This document shows positions 10,762-22,555 of a DNA stretch of 64,000 nt, in pieces. The DNA lies in contig CM034544.1 in NCBI GenBank assembly GCA_020002185.1, positions 37,581,701-37,645,700 of the forward strand, written 5' to 3'. Every line of letters starts with the position of its first letter. Position 1 is the first letter of the stretch. A program made the position numbers and the translations under genes. Source of the stretch: Paraescarpia echinospica. Lineage: Eukaryota; Annelida; Polychaeta; Sabellida; Siboglinidae. The notes beneath the pieces are model-generated. The model searched no databases. It saw only the letters and a list, made by a program, of their open reading frames with translations, and had not been told where the DNA came from.

Positions 10762-12605
10762 TTACCTGTTTACATATGCGACAACTTCAGGACATTCATG
10801 TCTCACACTTGAAGTTGTAAAGTTGTTGTTATTTGTCTTCAACAAAGCATGGATGGAAATGTTGATGAATAAGTTGAACACATAATCTTTCAGCGTGCAC
10901 ATTCCGGCAGACAACTGGGTCTTTGGGTATTTCTTTGACGAGATGACGGCGCAGTCTACTTCGGACTTTATCCATATGTAGAGCGTGGCTTGTTTTCTTG
11001 AAAGCACGCTCCATGTTTTCGACTGTTGACGCTAGTTCCGTACGTGGAGTTACAAGTCCATATTTTGCATTCTCTAGCTGTTTTTAAGTAGCAGCACTTC
11101 TTTAGATGAACTTGTCGGTGAACCAGTCAGGGTTTGATGACACTATTGACATACTTTGTCACGCAGTTTCCTGGCCATGTACCCTGCTATGTATGTCAAG
11201 GTGTTTTCTTCCTTAATGGAGATGTCTTCCATCTCAACGTTGAAATAATGACTGTGATCATTTATCCTGAATTGAGAGAAAACGGGCAGAGGATCATTTT
11301 CATCGGCGGCGATGTGTTGACACGCAGTACTGAAAGACTTGAGGTTGAGAAGAAAAGTGTCCCCGTCTTCCCTGCAGTTGCTCTCTTTGCTCTGCAGTAG
11401 AGTAGAATCAAACATTACCTGACGAAGATAGAGTCGGAATTGCTCAGCTGAAAGGTTGGCCACCTTTACCCCTGATCACAGCAAAGAGGTTCTCTAAGCA
11501 ATCTTGATTTAGCCGGCTAGTTAGGAGAACCTTTGCCTGAAAATTGATGTGAAATCATTCCACAGCGACAGAAGATTACGAATGGTCATCAACAATCAGG
11601 ATAGACAGGACAGTTTACGCGGGCTTCCAGACTCAACTGACAAAAGCCAGAAAGAAACTCCTTGTGCCCAGATGTGTTTGACAAAGCAGGTCTCAATTGT
11701 TGTTAGTGCTTGAATATCTTGCTGTTGAAACAGTTGAATAGACGGTCCATACGTTCCAAGAACAGTTCTATTTCTTCTGCATCCTCCGGGAGTGACTCCA
11801 ACGTAACCTTTATATAAATACTAGCAGCCACAGAGTGTGAGAAAAGACTTGGGTAGCATATTTAACTCGCAAAGCAGAAAATGGGGGCAAGTAAATGTGC
11901 GTGTGTATCAGTATACGAGCCCTAAGCACAGCATTTCTGGAATCGATCAGGGATAACAAACGAATGTAGTTTCACTCACTGCGTTTCCCATCTCTTTTGA
12001 AGCCTGTTTTCTTGAGGTTATTCCTGTTTTTAGCAGATGAGGTGGGTCGAACGTGACATATATCTTTTTCTCGTTGTGGAGGAAGAAAGGCTTAGCCGCA
12101 CTGACTCCTAGAAGTGCCTGAAGTGTATTTCGATTATTTGACCCTTGGTCACATGTGACCACTTTGATGTCCAAACCAACGCTGGTCATCTAATTCGTAA
12201 CGGATTCTCGTCCATTTCAAATAATGGCACTGTTTGTTGACATTCCCATAACTTAAGTTGAAGTACACAATTATCTAGATTATAATTTATCACAAACGCC
12301 CTAAATATTTTACGTAAACTACACAAACAACTTGTTAATCTCTCTCTTCCTCCACCAATGATTACACATAGGTGAATATTCAATTCTTCTGTAGTCTAGT
12401 GTATTCGTAGGCTAGGCGCGTTGAGCAAGTTAATTCTTCGATTTATTTCATTAGTTATAAAATATAAGAATGTCAACAGTGATCTATAACACAACCATTC
12501 AGCATCTTTCGGAAACCGAAAACCACACTTATTGGGACATTTACTTTTATAACTGGAACAGTTCGGTGCGTTGCACCAAGAGGTACTGTCGTGTCTCTGT
12601 GCCAT
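10762..12605 (-). pseudogene. THAP-domain P-type transposase, degenerate
   Basis: The product was a P-element family transposase. On the minus strand, in order: a THAP zinc-finger start (12605: STSWCNAPNCSSYKSKCP, then FRFPKD, with C-x4-C); the catalytic region at 12189-11960 (VTCDQGSNNRNTLQALLG, IYVTFDPPHLLKTGI, the DPPHLLK signature); RPALSNTSGHKEFLSGF near 11690; SRLNQDCLENLFAVIRGKGG near 11510, a hallmark of P-type transposases; TYIAGYMARKL near 11180; and a carboxy-terminal stretch to 10762. Several stops and frameshifts lie between these blocks (near 11640, 11560 and 11465), and sequence after the THAP start (12400-12190) is not readable as transposase, perhaps an old intron or decay. 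Confidence 0.85.
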
Positions 12606-12700
12606 CGTGTAGTTATTCTAGATAGCCGCCCGATGGCGCTGTTGCATGCCGGCTTCACTAAAAACAGCGGAGTGGTGCCTCTTTCCTTCTATTCTTTGTG

Positions 12701-14600
12701 ATTGTATGACGACATTTCAGAGTGCATAAGCCTTCCATTAGTAAGCTCGCAAACAAAGGTGTTTATTTGGTACAACCTTCAAGTAGGTCTCACAATAGTC
12801 AATTAATAGTATTTAGTTAGTTTTACCTGCATTAAGTATTTAAATTCGCTACCGTACATGATGTTATTAGTTGACGCAACAAAACAGTTATGAGTTTTGC
12901 TTTACTACTAGCAATTAAAAAATTACCGCGGAATCTATTTGTTTCTCATTTTCTGGAGACCTATTAAATATGGGAAAACTTAACGCACATATATGTATGT
13001 GTCTACGGAGAAATAAATAAAAAACATAATACGTTTTAGATAATACTGGCAACAGCGTTGACCTTCAATATGGCGGCGATGACGTCATAGGACACGACAC
13101 CAACAAAGGCATTCCGGATTTGAGACAGACCATCAGAAAGCGAGGACATGAATTAGTGCATTGCACGGTGTTACCCGGAGCACGATCGCCTCATCGAATA
13201 CAGAGTCGGTCAAAACCATGCGCGCAATTGGTGTAGAATGAACACGATCGACATACGCCGGACATATATTCAGACTTGTGGAATGACGTTTGAGAACATT
13301 ATCATCTAGTGAAATAAGAAACGAAAATAAACAAAATACTCTCCTGAAGAAAGTTACATGCAGGGCAGGAAAAACAAAAAGGGGAGGAGAAAAAAACAAT
13401 GAGAGAGAGGGGGAGGGAGAGAGAGAGAGAAACCGAATGCGACTAAAAATACGTGTAGTTATATAATAAAAACGCGTACAATAAGATAGCAACATTCAAA
13501 GTTAAAAATTGGATAATGTATTCGAATCAAAAGTAGGTTATAATTCAGGTATACTGTAACGAAAAAAAAGTTCAGATATCACTGGAAACCAATGTCTTTA
13601 TTGTTTAAGACATACATTTAAAACCACACAAACAACGAATTCTACCATATTTAGTGTCGTCATCGCACCAACCAAATTGACTTACACAATTACATCCCTC
13701 GAAAGAGGAACTTGTAAGATTTTTGAAATCATCATCGGGACAAAAAGTTTATTTACTATCATAAATTTCATAAAACGTTATAAAAAGTATGTCCGTGAAG
13801 AGTACGAATTATGGAATTACATTGTTACGGAAAGTGGAGTGAATTTAACTTCTGCTATTCATAATTTAGTTACTAAAATTGTACTAAACACGTATGTTTA
13901 ATATTGACATTATGCACATGTTACATTGATGTTGGGGGAAAGTGCTAATAAACAATTTGCTTCAACCTTCTCTTTTGTAGATCTTCTAAAATGTATCATG
14001 TGTTCATATTTTGTATATATACTCATTGTTCTTTGTGCAATTGGAAATCAAACAACTTAATTGAATTGAACTGAGTTGAAATGCGACAGCATAGTGTGAA
14101 GGACGGGTTTTATATATTCACAAGCTATCAATTTATATAGTAATAGTGTGTTACCATAGTGCAGTTCACGTAAAAATAAATGTCGGTCTCGTACGATTGA
14201 ACATTTGTTTTCAGAGGCACTAAAGGCGGATAATATTTCAGCACGTTTCTTTTATTTATGTGACAGGGGGCCGGTTTAATGAAGCGGTTATGATAGTTCT
14301 TAATTAACGCTAAGATTATTGTCTTAGGAAATGACGCGTTTTCTAAGTTACCGAACATGGGCCTTTTTCCAAATGAGTGACGCTAAGTTATTGCGCTACT
14401 ATAAGAACGTTTCATGAAACCGTCCTCAAAGAGTTATGTTATTTAAAGGAAAATATACTCTGCTAGACGTGCGTGTGCTAGTTTCATGTAATCAAACTTG
14501 ATTAATATAATACCAGGGATATATACAAGTGTATATGACCACTTGTCATCTGGGGTGTATCCTTGGGGGGCTATTTTATTTTAAAACGTTGATGACAATT
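12701..14600. other. Non-coding stretch
   Basis: No gene was recognised. It contains a GA-rich tract at about 13378-13431 (gagagagaggg runs) and is AT-rich throughout. Short open frames at 13677-13901 and elsewhere have no recognisable features. Confidence 0.5.
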
Positions 14601-14612
14601 CTGTGCTAACAA

Positions 14613-14800
<188 letters not shown>

Positions 14801-15239
14801 ATGTTTCTCCGGACCATAACTTGACGACAAGAGCAGCTAGAATCTTGAAACAACAGCACTAAGTACTTTAATAGTACATACATTAGCCTTTGTTCTCTCT
14901 TGTTCCTACGAAAACTAATAATGTACCACCGTTGAAAGAAAGCTAGTTGTTTACCAGACTCCGACAGAAAGCTGATTACTTTATGTAAAATGTAGACCAA
15001 TTGTCAATTTAGTGTTTGACTTTCACATCATAAAGTTGCGGTCCAGAACTCTGAAACTCAAGACGGACCTCAATTATGCTACGAAATTAAAAGTACAAAA
15101 CTGAACTTTAAACTAGTTGTATAATTACAACTACGATGATTCAACATTACGTGCTAAAGTTTCTTGTCTTGTTGTTAGGCCTCACTGATTTCAAATCAAA
15201 TAACATTTGAAATCTTTATCCAAAGAGTTCTTCTCAGAA

Positions 15240-15640
15240 CATGGAACACTTCAGCCCTGTAATTATATTAACTATAATCATCTCTCTCGTTGAATGGTAA
15301 CATCAGTGTCGACCTATTTAATACAATTGGTGTGTTTGCAAGATGGGTGAGCACAAGATAATGTTGTATTCTACATTGTGACATGGAACCATTACATTCA
15401 CCTGGACACATTGACGACGAATAATAGCAGCTGAAGTAGTATCCACTTAAGGCAAAGCCGTCCAAGACCGGAGCGGGCGTAAATGGTGCAACCGTGACCC
15501 CTGCTGTACGGTGCTACAGTACGTTCGTCGATAAGCCACTGAAAGTACAACAATATGTGTACCAGACGTGCATGCAAAGCGCGGTAGCTGAATTCAACAT
15601 TCAACCGAACTCCGAGTCACCCTGCGAGCGCAATATCGCA
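15240..15640 (+). mobile_element. 5' fragment of the LINE family seen at 7858-9070
   Basis: Read on the plus strand, cattcacctggacacattga (15395), gccaagaccgg-like sequence near 15460, ccctgctg (15500) and gcgcggtagctga (15578) match, in order, the 5' leader and start of ORF1 of the minus-strand LINE at 7858-9070. The piece with the ORF1 start codon and some 40 bases further in are deleted. It stops near 15630, so again only the 5' end of this LINE survives. Confidence 0.7.
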
Positions 15641-15836
15641 ATGATGTAATGATGATGTGTTATTTCTTACAGTTGTTAAATATTACATTTTTGACTGTCA
15701 ACTACTAAGGCGTCCCGTCAGGTGAAAGGCGTTGTTGATGGTATAGCAAAATTATAAAACACATTGTGACAGGCAACCTGCCTGACGAGTGTGCCTTCTC
15801 AATCTAAAATTGTATTGAAATGTATTATACACACAT

Positions 15837-16584
15837 AGTAGTGCAATATTGCATTGTGTTTATATGTATTATTCATACATAGTAGTGCAACACTTCATTG
15901 TGTTGATATGTATTATACATACATAGTAGTGCAACACTTCATTGTGTTGATATGTATTATACATACATAGTAGTGTAACACTTCATTGTGTTGATATGTA
16001 TTATACATACATAGTATTGCAACACTTCATTGTGTTGATATGTATTATACATACATAGTAGTGTAACACTTCATTGTGTTGATATGTATTATACATACAT
16101 AGTAGTGCAATATTGCATTGTGTTGATATGTATTATTCATACATAGTAGTGCAACACTTCATTGTGTTGATATGTATTATACATACATAGTAGTGTAACA
16201 CTTCATTGTGTTGATATGTATTATACATACATAGTAGTGCAACACTTCATTGTGTTGATATGTATTATACATACATAGTAGTGTAACACTTCATTGTGTT
16301 GATATGTATTATACATACATAGTAGTGCAATATTGCATTGTGTTGATATGTATTATTCATACATAGTAGTGCAACACTTCATTGTGTTGATATGTATTAT
16401 ACATACATAGTAGTGTAACACTTCATTGTGTTGATATGTATTATACATACATAGTAGTGCAACACTTCATTGTGTTGATATGTATTATACATACATAGTA
16501 GTGTAACACTTAATTGTGTTGATATGTATTATACATACATAGTAGTGCAATATTGCATTGTGTTGATATGTATTGTATATTAAT
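15837..16584. repeat. 44-bp minisatellite, 17 copies, with 5-unit higher-order repeat
   Basis: The unit is tagtagtgcaacacttcatt plus 24 bases ending in tattatacataca. Three variants occur: A (gcaatattgc), B (gcaacacttc) and C (gtaacacttc). A-type units start at 15837, 16101, 16321 and 16541. Between the last three the order is A-B-C-B-C, repeated exactly at 220 bp. A-units are usually followed by attattcat instead of attatacat. Confidence 0.97.
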
Positions 16585-16620
16585 AATAATAATAATAATC
16601 TTTATTCATACATAATGTTC
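16580..16620 (-). mobile_element. Possible LINE 3' end with (TTA)n tail
   Basis: A (TAA)n run at 16580-16599 is followed by tctttattcatacata. On the minus strand this reads tatgtatgaataaaga(TTA)n, the usual 3' terminus of many LINEs. No RT similarity follows to the right, so at most a non-coding tail is present. Confidence 0.35.
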
Positions 16621-17407
16621 AGTATAGCACAGATGTAGCAGTAATATGAAACATGTATACATTACGTAACAATTGGAACAAAGCAACACATTGCTTGTGT
16701 TCCTTATTCATGTCATATTTGAAATGTAAACTATAATTCGTGTCAAAAAACAACATAATACATAAACATAAACATATTCATAATAAACTAACTAATTATT
16801 TAATAATGCATTATACGAGAACCGTAACACTGAACACCGGGTACATCTTAACATGACAAAATTACATTAAAGCAGAATTTAGCATATGTTTGCTAGAATT
16901 AGACACTTGGTCATTTGTTAGTATTCACATCAATGAATTTTTTTATTATTATTTTTTTTTTATTATTTTATTTATCTTTATTTTCTTTGAAATTTATGAT
17001 GTACTTTATGTTTAACTACAGGTAGATTATTATTATGTAGTATTTAGGGCGTCCAGTTGCTTCAACTAGTTTATTTATTACTGGCGTCCTGGCATTCATT
17101 GTTACCACATGCACCTTGTTCTTTTCAGTATTTATGCCAAATAAATTCATTCATTTTATATATCGTGATTATTTGTAGAAAATGCGTATATTGTGTTAAT
17201 GCTTAACGGCATAAGTTCACATAAATAAATTCAAGTTACTCACAAGTATTACAACAACATTTACTGAACGTGTACGGTCGTAATATTTAAGTATTTATTG
17301 ATAACATACCACAATACTAGAGTAGCTGTGCAGACGGAAATATGTCCTCTTAAATTACCTTTAATAAACCCGAATCCGTGTTCACAATTAGGCGTCGCTA
17401 ACATCAT
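16621..17407. other. Non-coding stretch
   Basis: AT-rich, with a T-rich low-complexity tract at 16939-16985. ccaaataaattcattcatt near 17137 resembles another LINE 3' end on the plus strand. Nothing else was recognised. Confidence 0.4.
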
Positions 17408-17641
17408 GTTAAATTGCCCCTTTCAAGCTGGGCGCCATCGAAAATCAAAGCTGCAAGTGTTACAAACCTCACATACCACCACCGGCTACCAAAGGTGATT
17501 GCACGTAATAGAACAGCCAGAGGAGTTAATTTGCCCTTTTAAAGCTGAGCGACATCGAAAATCAAAGCTGCAAGTGTTACAAACCACACATACCACCCCC
17601 GGCTACCAAAGGTGATTGCACGTAATAGAGCAGCCAGTGGA
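17408..17641. repeat. 117-bp tandem duplication
   Basis: gttaaattgcccctttcaag at 17408 recurs at 17525 as gttaatttgcccttttaaag. Both copies continue with catcgaaaatcaaagctgca and ccggctaccaaaggtgattg, about 95 percent alike by eye. Confidence 0.9.
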
Positions 17642-17944
17642 GTAATACGGGAAACGAAAATTGTATTTATTGGAAATGCTTTGCCGACCGCCACCAAATC
17701 ATTTATAGCGATTGAACTGCACGGTCGCATCTCTCTGGTGCCTGACGTAATGTGGTCCATCAGCTAAGCGCATCAGGGCAGACGTATATATCCGGATGTG
17801 ACGTGCGTTTAGCCAGACCGAGGTAGGGCTGATATACGATATGAGGGAGCAGCGCGATACAGTAACGCATATCCGATCTTGGCCAAACATCATGGAATCG
17901 AACTTCGACAACGTATCTTTTGGTATTTAATATATACGTGTGTG

Positions 17945-17945
<1 letters not shown>

Positions 17946-18001
<56 letters not shown>

Positions 18002-18300
18002 TGTGCTTGTATATGTGCGTGAGTGAGCGTGTGAGTGTGCGTGTGCGAGTGGTGTGTGTGTGCGTGCGAGCGTGCGTGCGTGCGTGTGTTTGTGTGTTTG
18101 TGTGTACTGATACACGTTCCATATAGTTTGCATATTTAAACAAAAATATACCACTTCTACTGTGTCAATACGTTTACGTGTGTGTGCATGTGCTTGCAAG
18201 TGTGCGCGTGTGCCGGTGTGCTAGTGTGCGCATGTGTAAGTGTGTGCATGCGTGTATGCATGCCAGCATGAATTCACGTACGCACTGTGTACGTGTTTTC
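17946..18300. repeat. (GT)n microsatellite and degenerate GT/GC tracts
   Basis: A pure GT run covers 17946-17992, followed by imperfect gtgtgcg/gagtgtgc sequence to about 18110 and a second degenerate tract at 18176-18260. Confidence 0.95.
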
Positions 18301-18381
18301 ATATGCGCCTGTATTTCATCATGGGTTTGTTTGTGTATAGATATCTTTCGTAAAAACTTAGTACTTATTTATTTTCAATTG

Positions 18382-18621
18382 CATTCCCACCCTAACCTTC
18401 TGGAGACCCTTGTTCTAAAAACATTCCCACCCTAACCTTCTGGAGACCCTTATTCTAACAACATTCCCACCCTAACCGTCTGGAGACCCTTGTTCTAACA
18501 ACATTCCCACCCTATCCTTCTCGAGACCCTTGTTCTAACAACATTCCCACCCTATCCTTCTGGAGACCCTTGTTCTAACAACATTCCCACCCTAACCTCC
18601 TGGAGACCCTTGTTCTAACAA
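18382..18621. repeat. 40-bp minisatellite, six copies
   Basis: The unit is cattcccaccctaaccttct followed by ggagacccttgttctaacaa. Six exact-length copies start at 18382, 18422, 18462, 18502, 18542 and 18582, with one to three substitutions each. Confidence 0.97.
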
Positions 18622-18674
18622 CGACTCTTGCTTATTCATGTCAACGATTTTGTCCAACGATTATTGTATGTTGC

Positions 18675-18850
18675 GGCTCTGCACCCGTATTCTCGAAGAA
18701 ACAGATTTCGTACGTCAGAATTTGCTCAAAGATGGCAGTGTATATCTTAGCTACGAAATTTCGCAAATTGGTATTCTCGAAACGCTTATGAATATTCGTA
18801 ACTACGACATTCGCAATTTGCGTACGAAAATCGAAAGAGTTTGCTTCTGT
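18675..18850. mobile_element. Possible MITE-like foldback sequence
   Basis: gatttcgtacgtcagaatttgc (18706) is inverted at about 18832 as gcaatttgcgtacgaaaatc. cccgtattctcgaa and ggtattctcgaaa lie about 100 bp apart; the minus strand at 23140-23240 has the same pair of phrases at the same spacing. It may be a small non-autonomous element family. Weak evidence. Confidence 0.3.
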
Positions 18851-19360
18851 TGCAATGGATACAACCACTGATGTGTTGCTATGTTTTACCGTTTTATCGC
18901 TGCTCGCGTTTTCCTGGCGAAGAATGAAAAACACGTAGACAAATGTTCAAGCCAAGGGAACCAGCTGAATATAGCTACAACATAAAAGCATAATATAGCA
19001 CAGCCATTAAGATATGTTGATGCACGTGTAATAAGCTAGCGAAGCATTTGAACAGAAATTACAGAAACAAAACGCAAGCAAGGGGAAGGACTAAAGCTAA
19101 GGCTAATGCTAAGGGTAAGGCCAAACCAGTTAATGTTTACATTACAGAATTAGGAATTCGGCGCTTCCCCTACGTATCCTGTCTACAATGTTACATAGTA
19201 CAGTTAGAAGTCACCACCTGCGAATGTGTGTGATGGTGCTTACTATTCCGACGACGCACCGAAGGTGATATTTGATTTGGTCGCTCGGTCTTTCTATTCC
19301 TCGGCTAGCCATCATTCCATGGCATGACACTAGTAACTAAGTTGGCGTAGTGTAGTCAAC

Positions 19361-19620
19361 GTTGTAACTTCGTAAGTCGTACCTGGAAGCAAGTACATGA
19401 CCAAGGAGGCACAAATCTTCCAGTCCCATATCAGGAAGTGTGGTTTGTTGTAACTTCGTAAGTCGTACCTGGAAGCAAGTACATGATCAAGGAGGCATAA
19501 GTCTTCCAGTCCCATATCAGGAAGTTTGGTTTGTTGTAACTACGGAAGTCGTACCTGGAAGCAAGTACATGACCAAGGAGGCATAAGTCTCCCAGTCCCA
19601 TATCAGGAAGTGTGGTTAGT
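19361..19620. repeat. 86-bp minisatellite, three copies
   Basis: Copies start at gttgtaact (19361, 19447, 19533). Each contains cgtacctggaagcaagtaca and ccagtcccatatcaggaagt and differs from the others by a few substitutions. The minus-strand open frames here come from the repeat. Confidence 0.95.
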
Positions 19621-20937
19621 TGCAACTTGTAATGTTGTAAGTAGATGATTTAATATAGTAGTGACTTGTGACAGTTGTGTTACATATTCATCTAGCAGAC
19701 CCCAAGTACTTGGACTAGCGAGTGTATTTGTTAACTAATCATGTGTACATTGGCGTATTAAGCCTAAATGCTATGTCAATATTGATATTAAAGTGGTTAT
19801 TTGTTTCGGTAAATATGTAAACTCGTTTGTGGATTTATTACTTTGTGGATGCCCAACCTCTAAAAATGGGACAATCCTGTATGTTTCTCATCATTTTATG
19901 ATGCCCCTTGATATTATTATCTTTACAATTGATACAAGGTATTAACCTATTTAGCAAATGTGTTGAACGGTTCTAGAAAAAACCGAGACAATTATAACAC
20001 AGGCATGTTTCGTGCAGTTACATGAAAAAATTATATTTTAGTTATTAATTATTTTACTGCAGAAAGTTCGAGCCACAAAATGGACTACTCCAGAAATAAC
20101 ATTAGTGAATCCAGGGGTTGCTTTGGGGCACATACCCCGTAGACCTTTGGAATGTACGCCCACTAGCCTACACGTTTAGATAACTTGTCATGAACATGGT
20201 CATGGATTTACGGTAGGGTTTTTGGGAGCCTCATTGGGGTGGAATTATTTTTTGTGTGAGAGCCTTAGCCTCCTCTCCCGAATATTCAAAGCGTTCCGAC
20301 TCCATTGTTTATTTAAACACAAAGCATCATAGGATAAAACATGTTGATATTTATAAATGCACTCACTCTGCTGAATAGAATTGATCTAATGTGTGCCCCC
20401 ATAGACTACCCACTCTGGATCCGCGTATTAATATGGACTTTGTTAGATGGTGTGTATGTATAGGGCTAAGGTAGTGGGGGGGGATAAAGATTCTCAAAAG
20501 AGCATTATTCCATATACCCAGTATATGATGACCAAAAAAAATGCAATACACAATATTGACACAGAACAACGACAATAATATGTTCTGTACGTATACATTA
20601 GATTCCGTAAACATCATGTTCTGCAATGCTCTGAGTGGATGTGGCACAATGACTCAAGGATACATTGAAACTGGAATATGGTATGACCATCAGGACGACC
20701 TCCATCAATCCACATTACATAAATTATACATCAAACACCTTGAATACTATGTAACATATTCTAGGAAATACTACTTATAGCATGTATTCTATTCGTACAA
20801 GTTTCTTGTTTTCCTACGACATCTAAAATGAGTATAACACTTTTAATTAATAGTCATTGTTTGCATAAATTGTCAACAGCGATATTGATTTTTCAAAAAT
20901 ACTATATAAAGGATTTCTACAATATATATATATATAT
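19621..20937. other. Non-coding stretch
   Basis: No gene was recognised. The phrase tagacctttggaatgt (about 20141) recurs near 57505, hinting at a dispersed repeat. Open frames at 20363-20647 (minus) and 20541-20780 (plus) overlap each other and show no domain. Confidence 0.4.
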
Positions 20938-21030
20938 TGTTGTTAAAGGGGGAATGAAACGCATCAACAACCATAACCCAAACATAATATCAAATAATGA
21001 TTCGATGAACACAGCGCCGCGGTATATATT
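20938..21030. repeat. Dispersed 90-bp repeat, copy 1
   Basis: gggggaatgaaacgcatcaa through to acagcgccgcggtatat is repeated in the same orientation at 25541-25632 with about ten differences. Confidence 0.85.
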
Positions 21031-21035
21031 TTAAA

Positions 21036-21040
<5 letters not shown>

Positions 21041-21068
<28 letters not shown>
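21041..21068. repeat. (TA)n microsatellite
   Basis: Pure (TA)14, with further interrupted TA tracts at 20922-20937 and 21080-21102. Confidence 0.95.
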
Positions 21069-21071
<3 letters not shown>

Positions 21072-21235
21072 CTATAAAAAATATATATATACATATATAT
21101 ATAATTACCATTTACATTATAATTGTTACACTTTTGTTTTGGAGATAGTTTTGTCAATGTTTGAATAAATGATGCAACACATCACGAGTTGTCATAATAC
21201 TGAAGCACTTGATGCAGCTTTTCTCTAGCAGCATG

Positions 21236-22555
21236 TATCTGAATGTGGGAGCCAAGCTTACTTACCCTTAGTTTGTATGCAGATGTGGTGGAACAACATA
21301 TTGTATATATGAAACATTAAATATATCTGAAAGTGGGAGTCAAACTTACTTATCCTTAGTTTGTATGCAGATGTGGTGGAACAACATATTGTATATATGA
21401 AACATTAAATATATCTGAAAGTGGGAGTCAAACTTACTTATCCTTAGTTTGTATGCAGATGTGGTGGAACAACATATTGTATATATGAAACATTAAATAT
21501 ATCTGAAAGTGGGAGCCAAACTTACTTACCCTTAGTTTGTATGCAGATGTGGTGGAACAACATATTGTATATATGAAACATTAAATATATCTGAAAGTGG
21601 GAGTCAAACTTACTTATCCTTAGTTTGTATGCAGATGTGGTGGAACAACATATTGTATATATGAAACATTAAATATATCTGAAAGTGGGAGTCAAACTTA
21701 CTTACCCTTAGTTTGTATGCAGATGTGGTGGAACAACATATTGTATATATGAAACATTAAATATATATGAAAGTGGGAGCCAAACTTACTTACCCTTAGT
21801 TTGTATGCAGATGTGGTGGAACAACATATTGTATATATGAAACATTAAATATATCTGAAAGTGGGAGTCAAACTTACTTATCCTTAGTTTGTATGCAGAT
21901 GTGGTGGAACAACATATTGTATATATGAAACATTAAATATATCTGAAAGTGGGAGTCAAACTTACTTATCCTTAGTTTGTATGCAGATGTGGTGGAACAA
22001 CATATTGTATATATGAAACATTAAATATATCTGAAAGTGGGAGCCAAACTTACTTATCCTTAGTTTGTATGCAGATGTGGTGGAACAACATATTGTATAT
22101 ATGAAACATTAAATATATCTGAAAGTGGGAGTCAAACTTACTTATCCTTAGTTTGTATGCAGATGTGGTGGAACAACATATTGTATATATGAAACATTAA
22201 ATATATCTGAAAGTGGGAGTCAAACTTACTTATCCTTAGTTTGTATGCAGATGTGGTGGAACAACATATTGTATATATGAAACATTAAATATATCTGAAA
22301 GTGGGAGCCAAACTTACTTACCCTTAGTTTTTATGCAGAAGTGGTGGAACAACATATTGTATATATGAAACATTAAATATATCTGAAAGTGGGAGCCAAA
22401 CTTACTTACCCTTAGTTTGTATGCAGATGTGGTGGAACAACATATTGTATATATGAAACATTAAATATATATGAAAGTGGGAGTCAAACTTACTTATCCT
22501 TAGTTTGTATGCAGATGTGGTGGAACAACATATTGTATATATGAAACAGTAAATA
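21236..22555. repeat. 88-bp minisatellite, 15 copies, with 3-unit higher-order repeat
   Basis: The unit starts tatctgaaagtgggag and ends gaaacattaaata. Copies carry either gagcc or gagtc after the start. gagcc is found in copies 1, 4, 7, 10, 13 and 14, so the pattern repeats every three units (264 bp) through copy 13. The ends are sharp; the last copy has gaaacagtaaata. Confidence 0.97.

Larger units (their letters stand above)
10412..12700 (-). mobile_element. P-element/THAP9-like DNA transposon with TIRs
   Basis: Terminal inverted repeats bracket a degenerate P-type transposase. The left end (10412: caaaaagaatagaaggaaag) and the reverse complement of the right end (12700: cacaaagaatagaaggaaag) match over about 30 outer bases with three differences. 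Further matching blocks (agtgaagcc, ggcggctatctag) extend to about 10506 and 12619. ttgtat flanks the element on both sides (10406-10411 and 12702-12707), consistent with a target duplication; P elements usually make 8 bp, so two flanking bases have drifted or the ends are off by one. At 2289 bp it is the right size for an autonomous P element. The gene is dead, so the copy is immobile unless trans-mobilised. Confidence 0.85.

Noticed and set aside
13133..13495. 120-codon minus frame with a Ser/Pro/Leu run
   Set aside because: The run is the antisense of a GA-rich tract, and no domain is seen.
15837..16584. CRISPR array
   Set aside because: The units are contiguous without unique spacers, and the window is eukaryotic.
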